A stretch of 64,000 nt of DNA from Prochilodus magdalenae. Its lineage: Eukaryota; Chordata; Actinopteri; Characiformes; Prochilodontidae. The DNA lies in contig JAMWET010000748.1 of NCBI GenBank assembly GCA_024036415.1, positions 405,001 through 469,000 of the forward strand, read 5' to 3'. Shown one piece after another: positions 12,501-21,593 of the stretch (positions within the stretch are counted from its first letter, which is position 1; each line of letters begins with the position of its first letter). The notes beneath the pieces were generated by a model. That model was given only the letters and a program-made list of their open reading frames with translations. It had not been told where the DNA came from and did no database searches. A program made the translations under genes and the position numbers.

Positions 12501-15500
12501 CGAAACCTACACTGTATACAGCAGTGTGTACAGCAATATGGTTCCTCTCCATGGTGACATCATCAGTGAAAGAACAAGGGATCTAAAGGACTCTAGGTTT
12601 AGAAGTGTGCATGTGGGACAGAGACTTTTTTTTATGAGCCTGTTTGTTCATATACAGCGGCTCATTTAAGATTAGAAGCCTAATACAAATGATTGTATTG
12701 TATCTGAATGTATTCACCATATTGGTCAGACAACTGAGAACAAACCCATTTATTTTGTCTGAGCCTGACCTGTATATCAAAGGAGACTTTGGGTAGGAAG
12801 TCACTGATGAGTCAACAAGGGTATGTAGAGGGTGCCCCTTAGAAGGGCAGAACGAGAAAGGAGTTACCTTAAAGACTTGCGGTCCTTACAGACACATTAA
12901 GGAGCCCAGGACTGCAAATCTGGAATTGTCATTATGCAGATATTTATGTGGTTCCGATATTTGACCCTATAGTTCTGTGTACATAAATGTGCCCTTTAGA
13001 TGTTTATGTACACTATGTATTAGGCTTTGACTACAATTTGTTCTCGGCTGTTCAATAGGGAGAAAGTGGGGAGGTGGGAGAGAAAGGACTTCTTGGATGG
13101 ACAGGGCCTATGGTAAGTCTGCCTCACTCGTTATTAACATAGACCTCTGTTCATATCTTCATTTCTGTAGGAAGTCCTGTAGGACATGTTGGACATACTA
13201 GTCACTCCAGGTTGTAGCAGATTTCATCTATGAGAAAACAATGAAAGGAAAATCACTTCCTGTGTTTTACAAGATGTTCCAAACCCAAAAGTGTTCCTAA
13301 TTAATCCCATTGGATCTCTGAGCAATGCTACATGCATTATATAAGCAAGCAAGTATTCCTGCTGAATTGATGCTTCATGAAGGTCTAATGCCAAACTTCA
13401 GCCCTGTTCTATACCAACGCCAGCTGCTCAAACTGTAGCTTCAAACTACTCTACTAGAACAATGTCATGTGACAGAGCTTGCTGGCTTGTGTACGGTATT
13501 GCACTGAGATTTTAGCTTGCACATAGAAAACATTATACAGCAGCTTGCCCTTATTAACAACCTCAAAGGCACTTGTACCAATTTATGCACTTGTGCTTCC
13601 ATGACAAGGTTATGCGACCATGTATCTGTTTTCTGGAAATACATTCCATATGGAGGCTCATAGTTTTACAGCATTAATGAGAAGACTAAAACCAGCACGT
13701 CATCTTTTCCACCAGGGGATTTTAGGACCACGAGGAGAGATGGGTGATCAAGGTGTAAAAGGCGAAGAGGTACAGTATTGCACCTGTACTCTAGTTTTAC
13801 CTTGTATCCGTACGTGCCTTAAAACCGCTATCTATCTTTTCCAGGGGGAGAAAGGTGACCAAGGGCCAGCTGGTCCATCAGGAAAAGATGGCTTAAAGGT
13901 ACTCGCTTCAATCCTTCTGTCTATCAGACCAACACATGTCTCAGGCAAAGCAACAGCCATTAGCCCTGCATAGCAGAATTCTGTTCATTTTACTGTTGGT
14001 GTTTTAGGGTAGTCAGGGTGCTCTTGGACCACCTGGACCATCAGGACCAAAGGGGAATCAGGTAATTCACAAATTCCAATAATAAATATATTACAAGGTC
14101 TGTGATGGACTGACCGCCTGTCCAGGGTGTTTTCTTCTTCTCCGCTCAAGAAATGCTGGGATAGGCTTCAGCACTCCCAACAACCCAGAAGGATAAGAAG
14201 CTTCGAAGAATGAATGAATGAATGAATGAATGAATGAACGAACCCATTCACAGTACTATGTTCCTCCTCTAGGGCAATATTGGTCCTGGTGGAACAAGAG
14301 GGACGCCTGGAATGCCTGGACCACCTGTGAGTATCCCTGCTGACTATTTTAGCAAACAATGAACACAATTCTTTTGCTGCTTCTGATCAAATAATTTGTG
14401 CTTGTGTATAAGACGAAACCTAATTTACTGTGTATGGGCCCAAACCACTCAATTATCAGTCCATTTACTTGAAAAATAATAACACAGATAAGGGTAAAAA
14501 TAATAAGCACAGATAATGCAGTTTAATAAAACAAACAAGCCCAGTGAATAAGTTTATCACTGCCTGGCAGAGACTGGAAGAGGTTGAAAATGGCATGAAA
14601 TGTATTAATGCGGTTTTATCTCTCCCTCTTTGCAGGGTTTGTTTGGAGAAAAGGTATGACATTGAAATATTAATAAATTTTAAAATGAGAAATAAAGGAA
14701 GGAGAACGTTCTTATCTCAAAGCTCCCAGAGATACCCCAGGAAGACAGAACATCCATCATGATAAATGTCTTTAAATATATGAGCTCCATTGAATATTGG
14801 ATTCCGCACTCATATTTGTATTTGCAGGGTCTGAAGGGGTTTCAAGGAGCTCCTGGGCCGGCTGGAAAGAGAGGCCTTCCGGTAAGTGGTTTATGAGACT
14901 AGACCCAATTATTAGATAAATTCAGCTGTGGTGGATTTAGCTCAGGAAGGATTACATAAACAGTAAATGCTAAAGTCTCATGCATCTAAATTGAATTTTC
15001 TATTGTGCTGCTTGGAGAATTCAATGTTACATGTGTTACTTAACTTTTTATGGATTGTAATAGGGTAAATGTGATGTCTACAACTAGCATTTCATGGCAC
15101 AGTGGCAGAAGTGACAGATAATGCATATTTCAGTCAAACGTTTAGACACACCCAACTAAAGACTCTACAGGCTTACACTTAACAGTTCCAACTGATGAGA
15201 CGCCTGAAAAAATAATATCCTGATATACCACATATACTCTTCATGTATCGCAGTATTATGCAATATGTCTGCCATAGTGCCACCTTTAATATTTATTTTG
15301 TTGTGCCAAAGCTCAAGCTATTCATTCAGTTCTGTGAATATTCAGACTAATTTGGATGTTAGAGTTTTTATAAGGTGACTATATAATTCTGTGAGTGATC
15401 TTTTATAGCTTGACGACTTCACTTTTATTCTGAAGTAAAGCACTAAGCTAAAAATAAGGAAAGCCTTCCACAGTAGCTGTGTCTAAACTTTTGACTGCTA

Positions 15501-18500
15501 GTGTATATGCAACAGATTTTAATGATAGAAGAAAATATTATTAATTATATTGATATAATGTGTATCTCTGCTGCTTCTACACATGTCTCTATTGTCTGCC
15601 TTAGGGACCAGCTGGACCTCCAGGACCTCCAGGCCTTTCCATGAACTTAACTCTTAATGAAATTCAAGCAAGTCATTCATTTTGAATTATTTCTTTATAT
15701 TGCATTATAAAGAAGACATAGAGCCTGACTAATCTCTCCATCTTCCCACCTTTGCACTGCTTTCCAGCAGGATCTGATGTATGTTTCAGACAAGCCCAAC
15801 TATCCACTGATTCAGATTCTCCTGGATTCTCTGCTCCATGACCTGAAGCTGTTGCAGGATCCCCCTGATGGCAGCAAGGAGCATCCAGCGTCCACTTGCC
15901 TGGAGCTGTTGCTGTCCCAGCCCAACTACACCAGCGGTCAGAAACCTCATCCTTCACTTCAACTTAGTCCAGCCCCTTCCTTGTGTTCAACAGAGCTGCA
16001 CTGCCACTTGTCCTTAATGGAAAGGAAATGTATTTACACTTATCATCAAAAAAATAGTTGCACCCAGGAAGAATTAACTTACAGGAATAAAACCTTCGTA
16101 CCTTCGTAGGTCTGACATCACAAGACACGTGAACGATTCAATCATCCGGTTAGTTCCAACATCATTGACAGACAGCATGCACGCAGGCCGTTACAACGCC
16201 TGCCCTTAACGTCATGTCAGTGTCGCCAAACACTGCAATGGTGACGTACCAGACTGTCATGTAGTGACTCAGAATGGCAACGGGTGACAAGTCCTGTTTT
16301 TGTCTTGGTGGAGGGGACTCCACACAGTGTGGAGGCACTGTGGTCAGCATGTCCGAAAGGTCTAGTGTCACTCCACCTCCACCCCTGGCGCAAAATCTGC
16401 AGGTGTGAGACTATTTAAGCTGCATGGGATAGATTATCACACACAGGACAGGACAGGACACCATTAGGAACCTCTACAACTCCGTGCTTAGATGTTTGGC
16501 ATGTTGAGACACTACTTCTGTATGTGTAGCTCAATATAGATTGCCCATATCAGTCTAAATGTATCATCGTTTATTATTCCAGGTAACCTTTATCTTCCTT
16601 CCCAATAGCACTGCAAACCCACACTTCCTTCTGGCAATTAGTTTTTGATGATGAGTGTATTTATATGTCAGCGCTGTCCAAAGAAAAACGTGTCTCCATT
16701 TTTACTTTTATGCATCATTTGATCACATGAGCTGCTGTTTACATTATGTGAAAACTTCATGATGAATGGGCCAACAGAAATGACCCAAAATTGTTTGTCT
16801 GGTTCCATTGACTTACGTTAAAGGTTTTTGCCCTCTCCTGTAAAGTTGCCATTTTGGAGATACCTGTTTTTCTTTAGACAGTAACGATATGGGAACAGAT
16901 AAAAGTCCATATGCACCGGTGATGTCCTTGTAAAAGCAGATCTTATCGCTCCTATTACAGGGTTCTATTATATTGACCCAAATCAGGGCAGTCCTGCAGA
17001 TGCGGTTTTGGCCTACTGCAACTTCTCTGAGTCAAGGGCAGAAACGTGCCTTCACCCTACAGCTGCACAGGTGGCTGCCTTATGTTTCACACAGTCAGAT
17101 TTAATCTGATCTTATTCTTGATCTACTGGGCTAATTAAAGGAAGATCTAAACTATACCTATCCTTCTCCACAGCTACCTATGAGAGCATGGCTGAATGAT
17201 TCTGTAACAAATAGCTCTTTCTACTGGCTCAGTTCCCTCGAGAGTGGTTTTCAGGTAGGGAGCTTTTATAGATATTACATTTTGAATACTTGTGTGTGCA
17301 TTATAACTAATGTTGTATCAAAATAACCAAATGACCAAGAAGGGACTGGTTTACCAGACTTGGGTGCTCAAGTTAAAAATACAACAGGTAGCAAACATTT
17401 CAGTCAACAGACCTTCATCAGTGCTACACAGAGGCTGTGTTAGTTTTTGACCTAGTCTGATTTCGGCAGACTTGATGGTCAGCATCAGCTTCCAGTGACT
17501 GCAGGGGTGGGGTATAGAAACACTGCAGTCAGGTCGGACACATGCTACTTCCCTTAGCGCAAGCTTACAACAATGACTGAGCTCAGTGCATTAGCCTTTC
17601 TGCCAAGCCACACACATTTTACTAAGAACCATATTGCCCGGAAGATGATAAGAAATCTAGTAAATTCTGACCTGCAGGAAAACTTACCTCTTTTAAAATA
17701 ACATACTTCTAAACTAAATGTTTTTCCAGCTTTTGGCTGGAAATAAAATCTATAGTGTAAAAATGAGCTGCCAGAGGGAGGAAATCAAGTTTCAACCGCT
17801 CTGGAAGAGATAACCAGGAGATCTGAAGCTTTTAGATTAAAAACATCATCAGGTATTCCAGCCAGTGGAGATGAAACTTCTGATGTCAGAAAGAGCAACT
17901 GCAGCGCCTAATTCTAATTCAGTTGCCCAGAGCGCTGGGCAGCACAGTCCCGCCTTTCTGTTGTTTTAGGGAATCAAACCAGTGAACCACAAAACTAGTT
18001 CCCTAACCCCCAGCTTACGACTGCCCCTCAGTAATGATGGTCTGCAGCACAGACGAAAAGTTGGACAAACGTTCTAACCAGCATGCATCATGTTAAGTCA
18101 GTGCTGGACAGTGCCGCTATTAAAGGGACTACAAAAAGAGGCGTGTCTGTTCAAGACCTGCCTGACCAACCAGTGACTAATAGGAAACAATGTGAAAGAA
18201 AAAAATGAAGTGGACTCCTAGATTAAACCCTGTTCCCAATCAAATGTTCATAAAAAAAACAAAAAAGCAAAAACAACAAAAAGTTTTATTGAGGCTGAAT
18301 GTGTACTGTAGGAACTGTAAAAATTGTTACAAGCAATTAAATATGTTTTACTCAACATTTGACTAAAATCAGTTTTTATTTAGGTGGGATAAATCAAACT
18401 AACTTGTTTGTAACAAATTAGAGTAATTGTTTAAGAGGGACCAACAAAAAACTTTTTACAATGTACACTGTAAAAAGTGCAACTTAAAAATAAATGAATC

Positions 18501-19683
18501 TTAATTTGTCACAAGCAAATGAATAGGTTTTACTCAACTTAAAAAATGACTTGACTAGAACTGTTTGTTAAAATTAGAGTGATTTCCTTAGAATGGACTA
18601 ATAAAACACTGTTTACAGCGTATATTCAGTTTTTAAATTATCAAACTATATACTGTATACTATACAAAATACTTTTATGACTAATAATTTCTTTCTCAAC
18701 TCAAAAAATAACTAATAATTTTAATAATAATTTTTTTTTGAAAGAATCGTTCATCCAAAAATCCATTTTATTAGGTTGAGTAAGCCTAAGCCTAATTTAT
18801 TTGCCGGTAACAAATTAGAGGTTTTTTTAGGTTGAATCAATGGAAATGTAGGCATTCTACATTTGCGATGCAGGAGCATGGCAGTGTCATTGTTGTATCC
18901 TGCTTGAATATGTGTTGGCTGAAATGGACAGGAATTATCTCAGTAGACTGACATGATCCTTAATGTAACAGGATTAGTATTGTCATAGAGGCATTTGGAT
19001 GCTTGGCCAAGTGTTAGAGAAGGAATGATGCACATGGCTGTTTTTATATGAAGTTTATATAAGAGTTTATATAGCTGAGAGTTTATATAGCTGCTTAAAG
19101 CAAGACTGTACGCTAACGCTTCATCCTCTGCTCAGTTTGAATATCCAGGGCTCACTGTGGTCCAGGTCCGCTTCCTGAGGCTTCAGAGCAACCAGGCCGA
19201 GCAAAGAGTGACCTTCTCCTGCTACCCCGGACACAGACTGGGTCAGGAACAGCGACAGGCCAAGTTCCTCACTGACTCAATGAGGCAAAGCTACTTGGGG
19301 ATGCTGCAGGACTGTGTGGTATGATATTCACTAAATTTGATCATCAGTGTTAGAATGATCAGCAGCAAGTCTGCTGGATTTACATTGTACATTCATGGCT
19401 TGGAATGTCAGGATAACTAGCCTCCCTCTCTCCTTATCACTCTGTATGAAGCTAGCAATGATGTTGAACTGTCCAATGATGTTGCATTGGCTGTAGTTTA
19501 AAAATGAAGGGTGTACGCTCTAGCTCATGGTCAGATTGTTTCAAGATTCAAGAGTTTTATTGTCATATGCACAGCATAACAAGCAGTTACATTGTACAAT
19601 GAAATTCTTACTCTGCAGTTCCCCCATTCCCGACAGCTTTAAAAAATAAATATCAATATAAAAGGAGAGAGAAAAATAAGAAG

Positions 19684-19775
<92 letters not shown>

Positions 19776-21593
19776 TATATATGTACACTAAGTAAAGAAA
19801 AACACTAGGTAAAGGAAGGGAGAGTACAGTACTGTATGGATGCAAGTGAGGTGCATATGCATGTGTAAAGTGCGCTGTGCAAGTACAGAAGTAAACAGTA
19901 TGGTATAACGGTAGCAGCAGAATGTGTACTGGGCTCATATTAATGGGTGCATGTCCGAGTCAGAGTTCAGCCAGTTTCAGAGCGGAGGGGGGGAGGAAGT
20001 GTTCACCAGCCTGATGGCTTGTGGATAAAAACTGTCTGGCTGTTCTGGACTTCACACTCCTGTAGCGTCGGCCCGACGGTAGGAGCGTGAAGAGGCTGTG
20101 TTGAGGGTGTGTACTGTCCCTGATGATGCTGTAGGCCCTCCTGATAACCCTGGTCCTGTAGATGTCCTTCTGTAGATGTTCTTCTCTATGACAGAAAAGG
20201 GTTGCATATGGCTTTTTAAAAATGGTTTTATGTAGCACCAGACGGGTTCCACAATGGAACTCATCAAAAAAAAGAAGGACCTAGAAGGAAACAGGAATGA
20301 AACTTGGTGGGTAGGTGTGACATTGAGACATGTGAATGATCACAAGTGAGACAAGTTTTGCGGTTTGTGGTGCACATGAGTAAGGACAGGCCTTTTCACT
20401 GTATCTGACTCCTGGTTCTGTTGTGAGTGCTTTCTGCTTTCTGACTCTGTAGTTGTGTTGGTAGCACATATTACAAGTGAAGGATGCTTTAGAGAAGAGT
20501 TTGAAAGCTATTTGAGCAGTTGGAAGGGTTTAAAAGGGTAGACATCGTAGGGTTTCAATGTGACCAATATCATACTACTACACATACTACACACCTTACC
20601 CGTCATACAGATAATACCATAGCATGCTGATGACTGAGGTGGAAAATAGAAGCCAAGCACCAGCAACATGGAAGATATAGGACACCTACATGAAGCATGG
20701 AGAGGAAGAACCGATGGATTGTCCGACATGTGCAGTGTGACCCAACAACAACAACTGTGGACATTCAGAGAGCAGTGATGCCCTCAGTGGACATTATGTT
20801 CCAGAACTATTGGCAGACGACTGCACATCACAGGACTACACACATGTATACCGCTATCCTGACTGTCCTTAACAACACATCAGTGTCACTAAAGACTAAA
20901 GGAAATGGTGTCGTGCCAGACTGTCATGGAGTGACTCAGAATGGCAGCGGGTCATCTTCAGTGACAGTGTCTTCGAGGAGATGACCAAGGAATCTGTGTG
21001 CGGAGGTACCTTGGTCAGCACCAAATCAACACCTTACCCCTACTGCAAAATCTGCAGGAACTGTGTGACAATAATTAAGCTGCATAGGATGGATTATCAC
21101 AGGACACCATTAAGAACCTCTACAACTTCATGCCGAGACGTCTGGCATGTTGCATTTATCATTTATTGTACCTTGTAACCTTTATCTTCCTTCCAAATAT
21201 CACTGCAATGCAATACTTCTATCTGGATGCAGCTATTTTTTTATGATAGCAAGGTGTATTTTTCAGTATTTTTCAGTATAAGACTATAAAAAATCCATTT
21301 CACATTTAATGGTACAATACTCAACAGCTGTAACTTGGTTTTAAGAGATCACTTATAGTAAAGCAAAGTCACAGACATATAATATGTAAGTGTGCAACTG
21401 GCATGCCTGGAATATTAACCGAACTGTATGTTTGGTCTTTCAGCCTGCCAAGGAGGTAGACCCTGGGCCGCGGGAGTCCGTGCTTCAGTTTGAGGATAAA
21501 GACCTGCTCCCTCTGCGAGACGTTGCAGTGTTTGCCAACAGCAGCCTTTCACAAGAGTTTGGATTCACTGTGGGACCCGTGTGCTTCAGTTAA
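873..21593 (+). CDS. Fibrillar procollagen alpha chain, 3' part (about 606 helix residues plus COLFI C-propeptide); 5' end outside window
   Basis: Secreted extracellular-matrix protein that would trimerise through its C-propeptide in the ER and fold into a collagen helix. About 30 exons each begin with a Gly codon, encode whole Gly-X-Y triplets and are flanked by AG and GT; most are 54 bp, with some of 45 and 108 bp, the classic fibrillar collagen architecture. A junction exon (15605-15667) and five exons (15771-21593) encode a 229-residue COLFI domain with the IDPNQG calcium motif, a GFQFEY block, a VRFLRLQS block and a GPVCFS end. The C-propeptide resembles clade A chains (types I, II, III, V, XI) more than XXIV/XXVII, but it is divergent, so I assign no symbol. 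Odd features: only six of the eight canonical C-propeptide cysteines, a Gly-to-Ala triplet at 9439, a GC-AG intron and an 18-bp exon. The N-propeptide and about 400 helix residues lie upstream of the window. Confidence 0.93.
1474..1543. repeat. (TA)n microsatellite
   Basis: About 70 bp of nearly pure TA dinucleotides within a collagen intron. Confidence 0.95.
1586..2381 (-). mobile_element. Decayed Tc1/mariner element, family 'T', copy 1
   Basis: Begins with the family terminal repeat (catcgtcaaaagaatact, then tgcacccagaagg) and ends in the inverted partner ending AAGTG followed by TA. Minus-strand sequence matches the C-terminal transposase region seen in the copy at 26769. At about 0.8 kb it is too short for an intact transposase and has many stops. 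It lies in a collagen intron. Confidence 0.75.
3603..4408. repeat. Long (TG)n-rich tract with internal higher-order duplication
   Basis: About 800 bp of alternating purine-pyrimidine sequence (TG, with CG, CA and TA variants) filling most of the intron between collagen exons 4 and 5. A block from 3605 to about 3770 recurs at 3961 to about 4125, 356 bp away. Long ORFs here (HTHT on one strand, VCVC on the other) are repeat artefacts. Confidence 0.95.
4482..4901 (+). CDS. Collagen triple-helix exons 5-7 (45, 45 and 108 bp)
   Basis: Exons 4482-4526 ([10 protein letters not shown], 45 bp), 4662-4706 ([10 protein letters not shown], 45 bp) and 4794-4901 ([10 protein letters not shown] onward, 108 bp). 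Two consecutive 45-bp exons would equal one 90-bp exon if fused. I recall 90-bp exons from type V/XI genes, so this is a possible link to that group but not proof. All three are phase 0 and continue the Gly-X-Y register without a break. Confidence 0.9.
5255..5390 (+). repeat. Interspersed repeat fragment
   Basis: Contains 'cagggcaggtgatcctccaggactaag' style sequence that I recognise as common in teleost introns; a related segment is near 60130-60340. The class is not resolved. Confidence 0.4.
5585..6480 (+). CDS. Collagen triple-helix exons 8-13, with a helical Cys and a helical Trp
   Basis: Exons 5585-5638, 5727-5780, 5889-5942 (54 bp each), 6016-6123 (108 bp), 6212-6265 (54 bp) and 6373-6480 (108 bp). 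The 6016 exon reads [10 protein letters not shown] at its start, placing a cysteine (codon 6031-6033) inside the helix. The 6373 exon contains G-P-W (Trp codon 6415-6417). Both residues are rare in fibrillar helices. The introns are short (about 70-110 bp), so this is the densest block of the gene. Confidence 0.9.
6895..6981. repeat. TTC/CTT-rich polypyrimidine tract
   Basis: About 87 bp of C/T-rich triplet-like sequence in the 1.9-kb intron between collagen exons 13 and 14. Serine- and phenylalanine-rich ORFs across it are artefacts. Confidence 0.9.
8140..8265 (-). mobile_element. tRNA-derived SINE fragment, family 'S' (minus strand)
   Basis: The reverse complement contains the 'gggctgccca-cgct' and 'cttactgccc-ctagtg' blocks that also occur at 30184-30445. 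The head is missing. Confidence 0.55.
8403..9474 (+). CDS. Collagen triple-helix exons 14-20, including one Gly-to-Ala imperfection
   Basis: Exons 8403-8456, 8583-8636, 8718-8771, 8867-8920 (54 bp each), 9023-9130 (108 bp), 9239-9292 and 9421-9474 (54 bp each). In the last exon the triplets run [18 protein letters not shown]. The third triplet begins with Ala (GCT at 9439-9441) where Gly is required, so the helix is interrupted by substitution without a change of register. The flanking splice sites are normal and the exon keeps its 54-bp length. Confidence 0.9.
9755..10250 (-). mobile_element. Mariner/Tc1 transposase remnant, second family
   Basis: Shares 'ggacaagtttctggatgtagg' and following sequence with 52560-52870. 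In that copy the minus strand reads a run (PPNLAQLHNSLMQEW, then YIQKLVQYMP) typical of Tc1/mariner transposase C-termini. Stops and indels show decay. Confidence 0.55.
10802..13112 (+). CDS. Collagen triple-helix exons 21-24
   Basis: Four 54-bp phase-0 exons: 10802-10855 ([10 protein letters not shown]), 11032-11085 ([10 protein letters not shown]), 11340-11393 ([10 protein letters not shown], very basic) and 13059-13112 ([10 protein letters not shown], with a Trp codon at 13098-13100). The second follows a (GT)n tract that runs directly into its acceptor (tgtgttag). The 1.67-kb intron before the fourth carries a mariner-like fragment and a probable retrotransposon tail. Confidence 0.9.
11410..11700. 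mobile_element. Non-autonomous mariner-like fragment
   Basis: 'actgagccaaaacattataaacacctgcctaat' followed by 'ttggtcctcc' resembles a widespread teleost mariner-type end. A second fragment of the same kind is at 61343-61390. Confidence 0.45.
11800..12025 (+). repeat. Possible retroelement 3' tail
   Basis: Ends with 'gcgaatgacaataaggtctccttgaatcctt', which resembles the short 3' tails of fish non-LTR elements. No coding region is preserved. Confidence 0.3.
13716..14881 (+). CDS. Collagen triple-helix exons 25-30, including an 18-bp micro-exon
   Basis: Exons 13716-13769, 13845-13898, 14008-14061, 14273-14326 (54 bp each), 14636-14653 (18 bp, GLFGEK) and 14828-14881 (54 bp, [10 protein letters not shown]). 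The 18-bp exon has a good acceptor (ctctttgcag) and donor (gtatga), and it encodes exactly two Gly-X-Y triplets. It preserves phase and register, so it could be included or skipped without a frameshift. Confidence 0.87.
14110..14240 (+). repeat. Interspersed repeat with (TGAA)n tail
   Basis: 'tgtgatggactgaccgcctgtccaggg', 'gctgggataggcttcagca' and a terminal (tgaa)n run from 14208 to 14238 match a common teleost L2/CR1-like 3' tail. Related copies are at 24617-24930 and 59705-59900. Confidence 0.55.
15131..15498. mobile_element. Tc1-like non-autonomous element in the last helix intron
   Basis: Left end CAGTCAAACGTTTAGACAC and right end GTGTCTAAACTTTTGACTG are nearly perfect inverted repeats about 350 bp apart. 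No transposase remains. This terminal sequence type is frequent in fish Tc1 elements. Confidence 0.7.
15605..15667 (+). CDS. Helix/C-telopeptide junction exon with a GC donor
   Basis: This 63-bp exon encodes the last four triplets ([12 protein letters not shown]) and then a short telopeptide (MNLTLNEIQ). Only a GC donor (CAA then gcaagt at 15668) keeps the frame into the next exon; the nearby gt at 15672 does not. GCAAGT is the usual form of rare GC-AG introns. The telopeptide contains no lysine before the DKPNY sequence of the next exon. Confidence 0.8.
15771..15936 (+). CDS. C-propeptide exon 1 (trimerisation stalk and first Cys)
   Basis: Reads [11 protein letters not shown], then a leucine-rich stalk ([16 protein letters not shown]), then SKEHPASTC and [17 protein letters not shown] is the first COLFI cysteine. 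The second, normally a few residues later, is Ser here (LLSQP). Length is 166 bp, phase 0 to phase 1. The acceptor is cagcag, so a start at 15768 adding one Gln (NAGNAG alternative) is possible. Confidence 0.88.
16037..16657 (+). mobile_element. Tc1/mariner element, family 'T', copy 2, with TA duplications
   Basis: Inverted ends CACTTATCATCAAAAA and TTTTTGATGATGAGTG are flanked by TA at 16035-16036 and 16658-16659. The interior on the plus strand aligns with the C-terminal transposase part of other copies. It is internally deleted (621 bp) and lies between C-propeptide exons 1 and 2. A family 'M' MITE follows directly. Confidence 0.75.
16663..16890. mobile_element. Dispersed MITE family 'M', copy 2
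   Basis: Left end 'cagcgctgtccaaagaaaaac' and the reverse complement of the right end 'cgttactgtctaaagaaaaac' match. It begins within a few bases of the Tc1 copy before it. Confidence 0.7.
16961..17070 (+). CDS. C-propeptide exon 2 (calcium-binding loop)
   Basis: Begins in phase 1 with [16 protein letters not shown] and continues through AYCNFS to [10 protein letters not shown]. The loop keeps the Asp, Asn, Gln and final Asp of the COLFI calcium site, but the third canonical Cys (normally QGC) is Ser. The fourth (AYC) and fifth (ETC) cysteines are present. Length is 110 bp. Confidence 0.9.
17174..17254 (+). CDS. C-propeptide exon 3
   Basis: An 81-bp exon, phase 0 both ends: [18 protein letters not shown], then LSSLESGFQ. 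It carries NDS and NSS glycosylation sequons. With the preceding 110-bp exon it totals 191 bp, the length I recall for the corresponding single exon of COL1A1. This suggests an extra intron at 17071-17173. Confidence 0.9.
17915..18030 (-). mobile_element. tRNA-derived SINE fragment, family 'S' (minus strand)
   Basis: Reverse complement: 'gggggttagggaactag', 'ggttcactggtttgattccc', then 'gctgcccagcgctctgggca'. The B-box-like GGTTTGATTCCC and the following block match the copies at 30184 and 62640. Confidence 0.6.
18280..18850. repeat. AT-rich repeat cluster with 'ttttactcaac' units
   Basis: Several related units (taggttttactcaactt, gtaacaaattagag) recur within 570 bp, and the segment near 18453-18480 is an inverted pair (actttttaca...tgtaaaaagt). 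It looks like overlapping decayed MITEs in the intron before C-propeptide exon 4. Confidence 0.45.
19136..19318 (+). CDS. C-propeptide exon 4
   Basis: A 183-bp exon starting [18 protein letters not shown], continuing to RVTFSCYPG and ending MLQDCV. It supplies the sixth and seventh COLFI cysteines. The usual N-glycosylation sequon just before the sixth Cys (NIT or NVT in most chains) has become QRVT. It is shorter than the 243 bp I recall for COL1A1. Confidence 0.9.
19540..20175. repeat. Interspersed repeat containing a (TA)n tract
   Basis: 'agagttttattgtcatatgcacagcataac' at the start and 'cagcctgatggcttgtggataaaaac' near 20008 are characteristic of a fish repeat that recurs in diverged form at 58086-58639. 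A (TA)n tract at 19685-19783 interrupts it. The class is not resolved. Confidence 0.55.
20257..21255 (+). mobile_element. Tc1/mariner element, family 'T', copy 3 (longest transposase remnant)
   Basis: The plus strand reads a transposase-like N-terminal segment ([19 protein letters not shown], then AVMPSVDI) near 20700-20800, followed by GVTQNG and later C-terminal sequence near 21040-21130. The ends resemble the family terminal repeat. It is about 1 kb and decayed by stops and frameshifts. It lies in the last collagen intron. Confidence 0.75.
21444..21593 (+). CDS. C-propeptide terminal exon and stop
   Basis: A 150-bp exon from [12 protein letters not shown] through [16 protein letters not shown] to [12 protein letters not shown] and TAA (21591-21593). 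The LP-D-V and EFGF-GPVCF elements are the standard COLFI C-terminus and include the eighth Cys. The VCFS end, rather than PACFL, argues against type XXVII. Confidence 0.93.
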   Translation, partial: PAKEVDPGPRESVLQFEDKDLLPLRDVAVFANSSLSQEFGFTVGPVCFS

